Assembly (NCBI RefSeq): GCF_000283515.1
Contig: NC_015976.1
Coordinates: 1,550,001-1,614,000, forward strand
Length of the DNA stretch: 64,000 bases
Direction: 5' to 3'
Source: Sphingobium sp. SYK-6
GTDB taxonomy: Bacteria; Pseudomonadota; Alphaproteobacteria; Sphingomonadales; Sphingomonadaceae
Within the stretch, counting starts at the first letter, position 1, and the number at the start of each line of letters is the position of its first letter. The position numbers and the translations under genes are program-made. Of the stretch, positions 45,701-53,433 are shown in pieces. The notes under the pieces are model-generated. The model saw nothing but the letters and a program-made list of their open reading frames with translations. It was not told where the DNA came from and did not search any database.

Positions 45701-45766
45701 GACCAGCTCATGCGGCTCGACGAATGGTTCGGCCGGGGCGGCCGGCCGGGTGGTGACGATGGCTGA
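42749..45766 (+). CDS. addB: Double-strand break repair protein AddB
   Basis: 1005 aa from the GTG at 42749, which overlaps the murU stop. AddB is the second subunit of the AddAB helicase-nuclease. It has the degenerate helicase N-terminal half (IILLPNNRAVRAVRDAF, with no clear Walker A lysine) and a C-terminal RecB-type nuclease domain: FGERWGKIERGGVVLRGKPD and AVVDYKSG. VTDVDRLRADPYAFYAARIL is also a family block. It ends 8 bp inside addA. Confidence 0.93.
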   Translation: MSERRAPALYTIPAHRAFSDALAAGLLARHGREGGGLRLARGIILLPNNRAVRAVRDAFVRASGSGLLLPRLVPVGDVDLDQTLGNALAPLGADAALPPAIGSTERLMMLARLVREQRAKAGERIEMGEAWRLAAALARTLDQLIVERKAPSDLKALEPDDLSSHWRSAFGAFEELMAAWQQALALRGCIDMAERRNRLLDHVAGRWRLAPPDRFVVAAGIVTSAPAVAGLLRVVSDLPDGMVVLPDLDLNLTPEQWDAIGPVMAPEPGRERTVPPQETHPQFALKLMLERMGVHRDEVALWRWGSEHDARAARGRAISNAMLPALLTGGWPKVPRGERALRDVRAIEAASPAEEAQAIAIALREAVETPGRTAALVTPDRALATRVSAHLRRWGIEADDSAGRPLAQLPPGTLLLALAQAGAERFAPVALLALLKHPLVMAGEGRLAWLEQVRRLDLLLRGPRPPAGLDGVAGLLAEEGGRREPLRAALRPWWPGVAAMLGGIETAFAAERPLPDLFAALRGAASALTGERVWSGHQGHSAARLIADAEAAAPHGPPTADPAGFVSMLAQIMTAEAVRPPQGGHPRVQILGLLEARLQQADLMILAGLNEGVWPGLPSPDPWLAPRIRHALGLPGLDYRIGLSAHDFANGLGAPQVILSRARRDSSAPTVASRFWLRLKAMTGERWVEDNRLIALARMIDRPVQAAPATPVPAPCPPVEVRPKEIAVTDVDRLRADPYAFYAARILRLSPLEPVDADPGPAWRGTRAHDVLQRWMEEGSGDPARLAALAQDMIAGAAAHPLLRALWQPRLLAGLDWVAAEVAAQRETGRTILFGERWGKIERGGVVLRGKPDRMDRLADGALAVVDYKSGATASVRQVEAGYSLQLGLLGLIAREGGFEEAAGVVRGTPVSAFEYWKLGKSAKGAFGYKRPLTDPRGTHRRIVTDAFLPMVERFFDEAAARWLTGGEPFTARPHSDAPVFTDYDQLMRLDEWFGRGGRPGGDDG

Positions 45767-48700
45767 GGTCGGGATGCTTCATCCGCTCACCGGGGATCAG
45801 GCCGGCGCGTCCGATCCGCGAGGGCATCGCTGGGTGACGGCGTCCGCCGGCACTGGCAAGACGGCGGTGCTTTCCGCCCGGGTCCTGCGGCTGCTGCTGC
45901 AGGATGTCGCGCCCGAGCGCATCCTCTGCCTCACCTTCACCAAGGCCGGTGCGGCGGAGATGGCCGAGCGCGTGCATGGCCGGCTCGCCCGCTGGGTGCA
46001 GGTCGACGATGTCGACCTGTTCCGCGACCTTGAGGCGCTGGGCGAAGTGGCCGATCCTGCCATGCGCGAGAAAGCGCGCCTGCTTTTCGCCCGCGTGCTC
46101 GATGCCACTGGCGGGGGGCTGCGCATCCAGACCATCCACAGCTTCTGCCAGTCGCTGTTGGCCGCCTTCCCGCTGGAGGCGGGGCTGGTGCCTGGCTTCG
46201 AGCCGCTGGACGACCGCGGGCAGGCGGAACTCTCCCGCCGCGCGCTTATCGCCATGATCGAGACTGCGCAGCGCGACGCGGACGAGCCGCTCCTTTCCGC
46301 CATCGAGATGCTGGCGCTGCGGCTGGGGGAAGACGGCACGCAGGCCTATCTTGCCCGGTGCGTGCGTGCGGCGAGTGCGCTCGATGCCTTGCCGGACGAT
46401 CTGGAAGAGGCGCTGCTGGACCAGCTCGATTTGCCCACCGGCGATGTCGAGACGGTGCTGGCCGAGCGCTGTGAGGATGCGGCCTTTCCAGTGGCACGCC
46501 TGCGGCAGATCGCTACTGCCAATGCCGCATGGGGTGCGAAATCGGGACTGGAGACGGCCGATCGCATCGCTGCTTGGCTGGCCGCGGCTCCGCAGGCGCG
46601 GGCGGAAGGACTGGACGAGCTGTGCAGCGCGTTGCTGACCCGCGAGGGCGAGGTCAAGAATCGCAACCGGGACAAGCTGCTCGCTGCCGCGCCCGATTAT
46701 GTCGCGCTGGCGACCGCCTGCGGCGAGGCCATCCGGGCGCTGGTCGACCTGCGGCGCCATGTCGCTTTCGTGCGCCTCGCCGCACGTGGGCTCCACGCCG
46801 GCCGGGCCTATGCCCGCGCATATGCGCAAGCCAAGCGCCAGGCGGGCGCCGTGGATTTCGACGATCTCATCGGCCATGCCAGCGCTTTGCTGACGCGCCC
46901 CGGCATGGCGGAATGGATCCGCTACAAGCTGGACCAGCGGGTCGACCATATTCTGGTCGATGAGGCGCAGGACACCAATGATGCGCAGTGGAGCATCGTC
47001 TGGTCCATCGTGGAAGAATTCCTCGAGGTCGAGGATGACGGACTTTCGGCCCTGCGCACCCTGTTCGTCGTGGGAGATACCAAGCAGGCGATCTTCGGTT
47101 TCCAGGGCACCAGCCCCGAAGCCTTCCTCGGCGCGCTGCGGGAATTCCGCGTGGCGGCCGGGCGAGTCAGCCATCCCTTCGAGGAATTGCCGCTGGCGCT
47201 CAGCTTCCGGTCCATGCCGGCGGTGCTGGATGTCGTCGACGCGGTGCTGGAGGAGGTCGGCCATGCCGAGTTCGGGCTCGAATCGCCATCCGCGCCGCAC
47301 CAGAGCGCCCGGCGTCATCCCGGCCGTGTGCTGCTGCTGCCGCCAACGTCCCTGATCGTCGCCGGGAGCGAGGCGGAAGGCGAAGGCGCGGAGGAGGTCG
47401 AGGACGGGCCGGTCGAAGGCGAGGAAGACTGGCTCTCGGATCATCAGCGCCGCCATGCCGAGAAGATCGCGCGGCTGGTGAAGGCGCTGATCGGCACGCC
47501 GCTCGCCAGCAAGGGGCGCGATGCGCGGCCCGGCGACGTTCTCGTGCTGCTGCGCAGTCGCGGCGCGCTTTCCCGCCTCATCGTGGCGCGGCTCTATGAA
47601 GCGGGCGTGCCGGTGGCGGGCGTGGATCGCTTGCGGTTGCAGACGCCCCTTGCGGTGCGCGACCTGCTGGCGGCGCTGCGCTTTGCCGTGCAGCCGGAAG
47701 ATGATCTCAATCTCGCCGGCCTGCTCGTCTCGCCTCTGATCGGCTGGAGCCAGGAGGATCTTTTGGCCCGCGCCATTCCCCGCCGCGGTTCGCTCTGGGG
47801 GCATCTGCGCGAGAATGCCGCGCCGGAGGCGCTGGCGCCGCTGCGCGGGCTGCTGGCAGCGGCGGATTTCACCACGCCCTATCGCTATCTGGAAGCCATC
47901 CTGTCCGGGCCGATGGATGGACGGCGCAAGCTCGTCGCGCGGCTGGGCGAGGAAGCGCGTGATGCGATCGACGAGCTCATCAATGCCGCGCTCGGTTTCG
48001 AAGCGGATGACCACCCGTCGCTCCAGCGCTTCATCGACTGGTTCGATCGCGGCGATGCGGACATCAAGCGGGAGCTGGGCGAGGGGGGCGACATGGTCCG
48101 GGTGATGACCGTCCATGGTTCCAAGGGGCTGGAAGCGCCGATCGTGATCCTCGCCGATGCCGCCTTCGACCCCGGCCAGCGCCCGCGCGCCGATGCGGTG
48201 GACCTGCCCGTGGCAAACACCTCGCTGCCGCTGATCCGCCCGGGCAAGGGCGAGGCCGCGCCCCCTATCGAGGCCGCGATGGATGCGGCGCAGCGGCTCG
48301 ACATGGAGGAGCACTGGCGGCTGCTCTATGTCGCTCTCACGCGGGCGGAGGAGCAGCTGATCGTGACCGGCGCGCTTGGCAGCCGCGCCAAAGGCGTGGT
48401 GCCGGAGGGGAGCTGGCATCAGGCGGTGGAACGCGCGATGCGGCGGCTGGGCGCGGATCGCCTCGACATGGCGGAGTGGGGCGAGGGTTTCGCCTGGCAA
48501 GGCCCGGCCGGATTGCCGCCCGCCCGGCCCGCGCGCGGCGGCGGCGACCAGGCGCCCGGTGGGGCGGATGAGGCTCTGCCCGACTGGCTGCATGCGCCCG
48601 CGCCCACGGAAGCGCGGCCGCCGCGCCCGCTGGCGCCCTCGGCGGCCGTGGACGATGACGTGCCCGATCCGCCACCCGATGCCGCCATGCGGGCCGCAGC

Positions 48701-49250
48701 GGAGCGGGGGCGCCTGCTGCATGCGCTGTTCGAGCGGCTGCCGGACCTTCCGGGCGAAGAGCGCGTAGCGGCGGCCGAGCGCTGGCTGGCGGGGCCGGGC
48801 GGGCTCGCCGATCCCGCCGCGCGCAGGGCGCTGGTGGCGCATGTCCTCGCGGTGCTCGACGATCCTGCTCATGCCGCCCTGTTCGGCCCCGGCGCGCTCG
48901 CCGAAGCGCCGGTCGCCGCAGTGGTCGACGGGCAGGTGATCGCGGGAACGGTCGACCGGCTGCTGGTGCGGGACGAGGACGTCCATGTCGTGGATTTCAA
49001 GACCGGGCGGGCCGTGCCGGCGGACGTGGCGCAGGTGCCCCTCGCGCATGTCCGCCAGATGGCGGCCTATGTCGCGGCATTGGCGGAGATCTTTCCCGAG
49101 CGGCAAATTCGCGCGAGCCTGCTCTACACGGCGGGACCGCGTCTGGTCGATCTGTCGGCTGCGCTGCTTTCCGCGCACAAGCCCCGCTTTGGACCGGCGG
49201 AGCACAACTTGTCCGCCCACAATCTTGAGACGGGCGGTCCGGCTGACTAG
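45759..49250 (+). CDS. addA: Double-strand break repair helicase-nuclease AddA
   Basis: 1163 aa UvrD-type helicase with a C-terminal nuclease. Walker A is VTASAGTGKTAVL, motif Ia ILCLTFTKAGAAEMAERV, motif II ILVDEAQDTNDAQW, motif III VVGDTKQAIFGFQG, then VMTVHGSKGLEAPIVIL, LLYVALTRAEEQLIV, and the nuclease core VHVVDFKTGR. The ATG at 45759 replaces an upstream ATG in a shadow-like stretch. A 1311-aa open frame on the other strand is a GC artefact. Confidence 0.95.
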   Translation: MAEVGMLHPLTGDQAGASDPRGHRWVTASAGTGKTAVLSARVLRLLLQDVAPERILCLTFTKAGAAEMAERVHGRLARWVQVDDVDLFRDLEALGEVADPAMREKARLLFARVLDATGGGLRIQTIHSFCQSLLAAFPLEAGLVPGFEPLDDRGQAELSRRALIAMIETAQRDADEPLLSAIEMLALRLGEDGTQAYLARCVRAASALDALPDDLEEALLDQLDLPTGDVETVLAERCEDAAFPVARLRQIATANAAWGAKSGLETADRIAAWLAAAPQARAEGLDELCSALLTREGEVKNRNRDKLLAAAPDYVALATACGEAIRALVDLRRHVAFVRLAARGLHAGRAYARAYAQAKRQAGAVDFDDLIGHASALLTRPGMAEWIRYKLDQRVDHILVDEAQDTNDAQWSIVWSIVEEFLEVEDDGLSALRTLFVVGDTKQAIFGFQGTSPEAFLGALREFRVAAGRVSHPFEELPLALSFRSMPAVLDVVDAVLEEVGHAEFGLESPSAPHQSARRHPGRVLLLPPTSLIVAGSEAEGEGAEEVEDGPVEGEEDWLSDHQRRHAEKIARLVKALIGTPLASKGRDARPGDVLVLLRSRGALSRLIVARLYEAGVPVAGVDRLRLQTPLAVRDLLAALRFAVQPEDDLNLAGLLVSPLIGWSQEDLLARAIPRRGSLWGHLRENAAPEALAPLRGLLAAADFTTPYRYLEAILSGPMDGRRKLVARLGEEARDAIDELINAALGFEADDHPSLQRFIDWFDRGDADIKRELGEGGDMVRVMTVHGSKGLEAPIVILADAAFDPGQRPRADAVDLPVANTSLPLIRPGKGEAAPPIEAAMDAAQRLDMEEHWRLLYVALTRAEEQLIVTGALGSRAKGVVPEGSWHQAVERAMRRLGADRLDMAEWGEGFAWQGPAGLPPARPARGGGDQAPGGADEALPDWLHAPAPTEARPPRPLAPSAAVDDDVPDPPPDAAMRAAAERGRLLHALFERLPDLPGEERVAAAERWLAGPGGLADPAARRALVAHVLAVLDDPAHAALFGPGALAEAPVAAVVDGQVIAGTVDRLLVRDEDVHVVDFKTGRAVPADVAQVPLAHVRQMAAYVAALAEIFPERQIRASLLYTAGPRLVDLSAALLSAHKPRFGPAEHNLSAHNLETGGPAD

Positions 49251-49283
49251 ATAACAACGCAAAGATGCAAGGAGTTTGCGATC

Positions 49284-49604
49284 ATGGCCACCAAGGCGAT
49301 TTCCGACGCGAGTTTTCATGACGATGTGATTGCGGCCGACAAGCCTGTGCTGGTCGATTTCTGGGCGGAATGGTGCGGCCCCTGCCGCATGATCGGGCCG
49401 GCGCTGGAGGAAATTAGCGAGGAGCTTGGTGACAAGGTGACGATCACCAAGATCAACATCGACGAGCATCCCGATGCGCCGGCGCGCTATGGCGTGCGCG
49501 GCATCCCCACGATGATCCTCTTCAAGAACGGCGCACCTGCTGCCACCAAGGTCGGCGCCGCGCCCAAGAGCGCGCTCAAGGGCTGGCTCGAAGGCGAGCT
49601 GTAA
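49284..49604 (+). CDS. trxA: Thioredoxin
   Basis: 106 aa. Redox-active site WAEWCGPCRM at residues 29-38, cis-proline region YGVRGIPTMILF, all typical of TrxA. AAGGAG precedes the ATG by 9 nt. It follows addA by 33 nt on the same strand, a common neighbourhood in sphingomonads. Confidence 0.97.
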   Translation: MATKAISDASFHDDVIAADKPVLVDFWAEWCGPCRMIGPALEEISEELGDKVTITKINIDEHPDAPARYGVRGIPTMILFKNGAPAATKVGAAPKSALKGWLEGEL

Positions 49605-49619
49605 GGCTTTTCGGGAAAA

Positions 49620-49656
49620 CGTCTTCCGGTCTCGGTCCGCCATCGACCGGGAGACG
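49620..49656 (+). terminator. Stem-loop downstream of trxA
   Basis: 12-nt arms CGTCTTCCGGTC and GACCGGGAGACG, one mismatch, 13-nt loop. There is no following T-run; it may still mark the end of the trxA transcript or stabilise it. Confidence 0.4.
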
Positions 49657-49906
49657 TGTCCGAAACATGACGCACGAGATGGCGGGGTGCTGGGTAGTCA
49701 GTTTCTCCATATAAATATCTTTTAAATTAATATGTTGCTGGCTATATTTTAGTTGCCATGAAACTTTCGGCCTTCTCCCGCCAGAAGATCCGAGCCCGGA
49801 CTGAAACAGGCCGAGTCGCAGTGAGTCGCGCCGATGCCCGGCGCCCATGAGAACGGGATGGACCGAGGGATCGTGCGGGGTCTCCATGGCTGCGCCGCAG
49901 GCCTGT

Positions 49907-50155
49907 CCAACACGGCGCTCCAGTCTGGAAGTTGACGAAGATGACGATACGTCCGCATCATCTTCCGTTCCCCTGAGCTTTGCGGCTGAGCCAATGAGGC
50001 GGACGTCGGAGCCCGCCCCGGCAAGCCTGTGCGGGCTGGCCGGATGATGAAAATCCCTCCAATGAGAAAGAACCCTGCTTGCCAGCACCCTTTCGACAGG
50101 ATGCGGTGACCGGCAGGGCTGCCATAGGAACAGCGGTGTAGGACAGGAAAAAGCG
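49907..50155 (-). repeat. Dispersed intergenic repeat, copy B
   Basis: About 249 nt on the minus strand matching copy A at 30218-30475. The 17-nt core GGATTTTCATCATCCGG is identical (50040-50056 here), and the AAGATGA/TCATCTT stem is kept with changed inner bases. The rest of the 587-nt gap between trxA and the monophosphatase gene holds no supported gene; 49690-49760 is unusually AT-rich. Confidence 0.75.
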
Positions 50156-50191
50156 AGGCTGACGGACGCAGAAACGGCGACCGGCTTTCGC

Positions 50192-50989
50192 TCAGCGGTA
50201 AAGAATCCTCGCTGCCCGGTCCCACATGGCGGGGGAGGCGGCAGCAAGCATGCCGCGTCCGGGCTCGGCGCCGAGCCTGTAGGGTGATCCGTCCGGGCGC
50301 GCTACGCGGCCACCCGCCTCGTTGACGAACAGCGCGCCGGGTGCGTGATCCCATGGCAAGGTCCGCTCAAACACGGCGAGGTCATGCGTGCCGAGCACGA
50401 TGCGTGGATACTGCTCGCCGGCACAACGGGGGATGTCCGTCATGGCGAAGCGGCCCTCGATCCGGTCGATGAGGCCTTGCCGGTCTTCCGGCTTCACGAA
50501 GAGCAAGGAGATGCCGGCAATCGGCAATGGGCCGCCGCTCTCGCGTGCGCTCACGCGCTCGCCATCGATGGTCGCGCCCTGGCCGAGCGCGGCATGGCAA
50601 AGACGGCCGGTCAGGGGATCGAGCATCCAGCCCGCCTGCGTGACGCCCGCATCGACCAGCGCGACCATGATTGCGAAAGGGGGGCGCCCTGCAGCGAAAT
50701 TTCCTGTTCCATCAATGGGATCGATGAGCCAGTTCAGGCCTGTTGCGAGATCGTTCATCCGGGCCGGATCGGCCGCGCAGGCTTCCTCGCCCACGAGACC
50801 GGCTTCGGGCAGCAATCTCGCCAGCCCTTCGTTGAGGCGCTCTTCGGCTTCCCGGTCGGCGATGGTGACCAGCTCGCCGGCGGTTTTCTCCTCGACTTCG
50901 TGCGTGGCGAGATTGCGGTAGCGCGGCAGCACGACATCGCGCGCCACGGCCCGCATCAGATCGGCGACCGAGTCCGTCAGCGCGTCCAT
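50192..50989 (-). CDS. Inositol monophosphatase family protein
   Basis: 265 aa Mg-dependent, lithium-type phosphatase. The metal motifs are VTIADREAEERL, DPIDGTGNF and WDHAPGALFVNEAGG. Family members hydrolyse inositol phosphate, PAP (CysQ) or histidinol phosphate (HisN). The gene starts 4 nt after argJ ends on the same strand, so an amino-acid role such as histidinol phosphatase is possible but unproven. Confidence 0.88.
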   Translation of the reverse strand: MDALTDSVADLMRAVARDVVLPRYRNLATHEVEEKTAGELVTIADREAEERLNEGLARLLPEAGLVGEEACAADPARMNDLATGLNWLIDPIDGTGNFAAGRPPFAIMVALVDAGVTQAGWMLDPLTGRLCHAALGQGATIDGERVSARESGGPLPIAGISLLFVKPEDRQGLIDRIEGRFAMTDIPRCAGEQYPRIVLGTHDLAVFERTLPWDHAPGALFVNEAGGRVARPDGSPYRLGAEPGRGMLAAASPAMWDRAARILYR

Positions 50990-50993
50990 GGGT

Positions 50994-52217
50994 TCAGCTC
51001 CGGTAATCGGCGTTGATCGAGATGTAGCCGTGCGTCAGGTCGCAGGTCCACACCGTCGCCTTGCCATCGCCCAGCCCCAGATCGACGCCGATACGAATTT
51101 CGTCACCACGCAGATGATCGGCCACTGGCGTCTCGTCATAGCCCTCGACCGCAAGGCCATGTTTTGCAACCCAGATATCGCCGAACCGGATGGCCAGCCG
51201 GTCCCGGTCGGCCGGTTCGCCGGCTTTGCCGACGGCCATGACCACGCGACCCCAGTTGGCATCCTCCCCCGCGATCGCCGTCTTCACGAGCGGGGAATTG
51301 GCGATCGAGAGCCCCACCCTGCGGGCACTCTCGTCACTCACGGCGCCGGTGACGGCGATCTCGATGAACTTGCGGGCGCCTTCGCCATCCCGCACCACCA
51401 GCCTGGCCAGCTGCCCGCATATGTCGTCCAGCGCGGACAGGAATGCGTCCGCGCCCGGATCGTCCATCGTTCTGAGCGGTGCGTTGCCGGCCTTGCCCGT
51501 GGCGAAGACAAGGACCGTGTCGCTGGTCGAGGTATCCCCATCCACAGTGATGCACGAGAAGCTCGCCCGGTTGCAGGCGTCGAGCATCTGCTGGAGCAGG
51601 GCGGGGTCGATCGCCACATCGGTGAACACATATCCCAGCATGGTGGCCATGTCCGGCGCGATCATGCCGGATCCTTTGATGATCCCGGCCAGCCGAACCG
51701 TCCTGCCATCCACGATCGCGCTGGTCGTTGCCCCCTTGGCGAACGTATCGGTCGTGCCGATCGTCTCGGCCGCCTGCTCCCAGGTGCAGGGCGCGGCGGT
51801 GAGCGCCGCTTCCACGCCCGCGCGCGCCTTGTCCTGCGGCAGCGGCACGCCGATCACGCCGGTCGAGCTCACGAAGACTTCATCGATCGAGCAGCCCAGA
51901 TGCGCGGCGACCTGCGTGCGAATCTGGTCGACCGCCTCGCGGCCCCGATAGCCGGTGAAGGCATTGCTGTTCCCGGCATTCACGATGAGCGCGCGGGCCC
52001 GGCCGCCAGCCGCGCTTTCCCGGCCCAGCTCGACTTCCGTGGACGAGCAGACATTGCGCGTGAACACGCCGGCGACGGCCGTGTCTTCGCTCAGCGCGAC
52101 ATAAGTGAGATCGCACCGGTCCCATTCCTTGTATCGCGCGCGCGCAATGCGTGGCGTCACCCCTTCGATGGCGGGCAGGGCGGGGAAGGGGCGGGCAAGA
52201 GGAGAGCGTTCGGTCAT
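50994..52217 (-). CDS. argJ: Glutamate N-acetyltransferase / amino-acid acetyltransferase
   Basis: 407 aa. ArgJ recycles the acetyl group in arginine synthesis and self-cleaves before a threonine in the KGSGMIAPDMATML motif, which is present. Other blocks are RALIVNAGNSNAFTG, VFTRNVCSSTEVE and SFSCITVDGDTSTSDTV. The ATG at 52217 gives the family length; an upstream extension of 76 residues is poor in protein-like composition and is rejected. Cotranscribed with the following monophosphatase gene. Confidence 0.95.
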   Translation of the reverse strand: MTERSPLARPFPALPAIEGVTPRIARARYKEWDRCDLTYVALSEDTAVAGVFTRNVCSSTEVELGRESAAGGRARALIVNAGNSNAFTGYRGREAVDQIRTQVAAHLGCSIDEVFVSSTGVIGVPLPQDKARAGVEAALTAAPCTWEQAAETIGTTDTFAKGATTSAIVDGRTVRLAGIIKGSGMIAPDMATMLGYVFTDVAIDPALLQQMLDACNRASFSCITVDGDTSTSDTVLVFATGKAGNAPLRTMDDPGADAFLSALDDICGQLARLVVRDGEGARKFIEIAVTGAVSDESARRVGLSIANSPLVKTAIAGEDANWGRVVMAVGKAGEPADRDRLAIRFGDIWVAKHGLAVEGYDETPVADHLRGDEIRIGVDLGLGDGKATVWTCDLTHGYISINADYRS

Positions 52218-52316
52218 CGCCGCGCGATGGACCCAAAGAAGGGGCGAATCAAGGGATCGCATCCATCGCTTTGCGGGCGGCGGGGAATTCGCATAGGCAG
52301 GCGTCCGGGAGGCGCC

Positions 52317-52826
52317 ATGAACAGGAAGTCGGCGGATCTGCTGAACGCGCTTGGGGGCGTCATCACCATCGCGAGCCTTCTCGCCTTTGCCTGGAGCCAG
52401 ATCGCGGTCGACGGGCTGACGCGGCGCGCCGGGCGCGTCGTGCATCTCGCGGTGCAGGATCTGACCATCAACCTTGGCATGGCGGGGTCTGCGATCACGC
52501 CGGGGCCGCCTCCCGTCATCATGTTGCCGCCTGGCAGCAAGGCGCCCCGGGGCCGTGGCCCGGCAACCTGGATCACGAACGACGATTATCCCATGGAGGC
52601 GCTTCGCAACGAACAGTCAGGCGTGTCGCAGATCGCCTGGACCATCGAGCCGGATGGTCGCGCAGGGCAATGCCATGTCGTTCGCGGAAGCGGCCACGCC
52701 GTGCTGGACGAGGCTGCCCGCCGTCTCATCCTGCGCAATGGCCGATACGAGCCCGCGCGCGATGCGCAGGGGCGCGCCATACGGGCGGTGGATCAGCGCC
52801 GGGTCGTCTGGCGACTGGCGGACTAG
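52317..52826 (+). CDS. Membrane-anchored protein with a TonB C-terminal domain, no proline spacer
   Basis: 169 aa. One N-terminal membrane helix (ALGGVITIASLLAFAWSQI), a short linker, then from about residue 85 a TonB-type domain, WITNDDYPMEALRNEQSG to RRVVWRLAD. About 46 of its last 84 residues equal those of the main TonB at 21643-22299, but the long proline-rich spacer is missing and the second cysteine of the domain is replaced by arginine. It may serve as a periplasmic modulator or a short-reach transducer (inference). GGGAGG precedes the ATG. Confidence 0.8.
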   Translation: MNRKSADLLNALGGVITIASLLAFAWSQIAVDGLTRRAGRVVHLAVQDLTINLGMAGSAITPGPPPVIMLPPGSKAPRGRGPATWITNDDYPMEALRNEQSGVSQIAWTIEPDGRAGQCHVVRGSGHAVLDEAARRLILRNGRYEPARDAQGRAIRAVDQRRVVWRLAD

Positions 52827-52857
52827 GGCTGATCGCCATTCAGCGCTGGCGGCCTGC

Positions 52858-52933
52858 AAATGGCGGTTCCCGTACTTCCGGTGCTCACGTACCTTGAGTA
52901 CGCTGCGCTCCGGGTCCCGAGAAACCACCATTT
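52858..52933. repeat. REP-like imperfect palindrome
   Basis: Outer arms AAATGGCGGTT and AACCACCATTT and inner arms CACGTAC and GTACGCTG-type fold into one long hairpin after the TonB-domain gene. Its style matches palindromic intergenic repeats of alphaproteobacteria. Confidence 0.6.
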
Positions 52934-53072
52934 TCGCCACGCCATCATCTGAATGTCGAGCAGCCCTAAGCGCGCTATTCGCTGCCTGTTAATCCCGAAT
53001 GGAATAGACGAAGGCGGTATTGGCCCTTATGTGGGCATCGTCCAACGGCGGAGTGTTTCTCGCTTGCAACTG

Positions 53073-53321
53073 ATGATCCTCCTTTCCGCGCTTCTGGCGT
53101 CGCTGACCGGCCTGGTGGCCGGAGAGCGGCCGGTCGAGCGGGCACAGGTGGAGCAGAGCGCCGTTGCGGCCGTAGCGGGGGTCGCCGCGATCGCAGCTTC
53201 GTCCGCATCGCGGCCGGTTGACGTGGCGCCTGTGACGTGGACGGATGCGCCGCGTGCGCAGGTCGTGCGTCCCCTCGCCATGAACACGCGCCTCGCCATC
53301 CGGCAGAGCTGGCTGAGATAA
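53073..53321 (+). CDS. Small hypothetical protein upstream of secA
   Basis: 82 aa if the ATG at 53073 is used; a longer reading to 52953 adds 40 residues of unlikely composition that cross a gap. It begins with a hydrophobic helix ([17 protein letters not shown]) and continues with a low-complexity alanine/valine stretch, ending [14 protein letters not shown]. It is probably exported or membrane-bound. No strong ribosome site is seen, and the family is unknown. Confidence 0.45.
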   Translation: MILLSALLASLTGLVAGERPVERAQVEQSAVAAVAGVAAIAASSASRPVDVAPVTWTDAPRAQVVRPLAMNTRLAIRQSWLR

Positions 53322-53433
53322 GCCGTTCCGGGCCGCTCCCGGCGGTCCGCATGCCTCCAGCGCGCTGAAAGGCGCGTGCGTTCCCGGCTGCACGCCGGTT
53401 CCAGACCCGTATTCCCATGACAGGATTCAGCCC

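Noticed and set aside
45708-49643. 1311-codon open frame on the strand opposite addA
   Set aside because: It mirrors addA codon for codon, is rich in Arg, His and Gln with no family motif, and arises because high-GC third positions remove stops on the other strand.
49576-50247. Open frames inside repeat copy B, with similar ones inside copy A
   Set aside because: The two copies are alike as DNA in all frames and contain indels, so they look like a non-coding repeat rather than a gene family.
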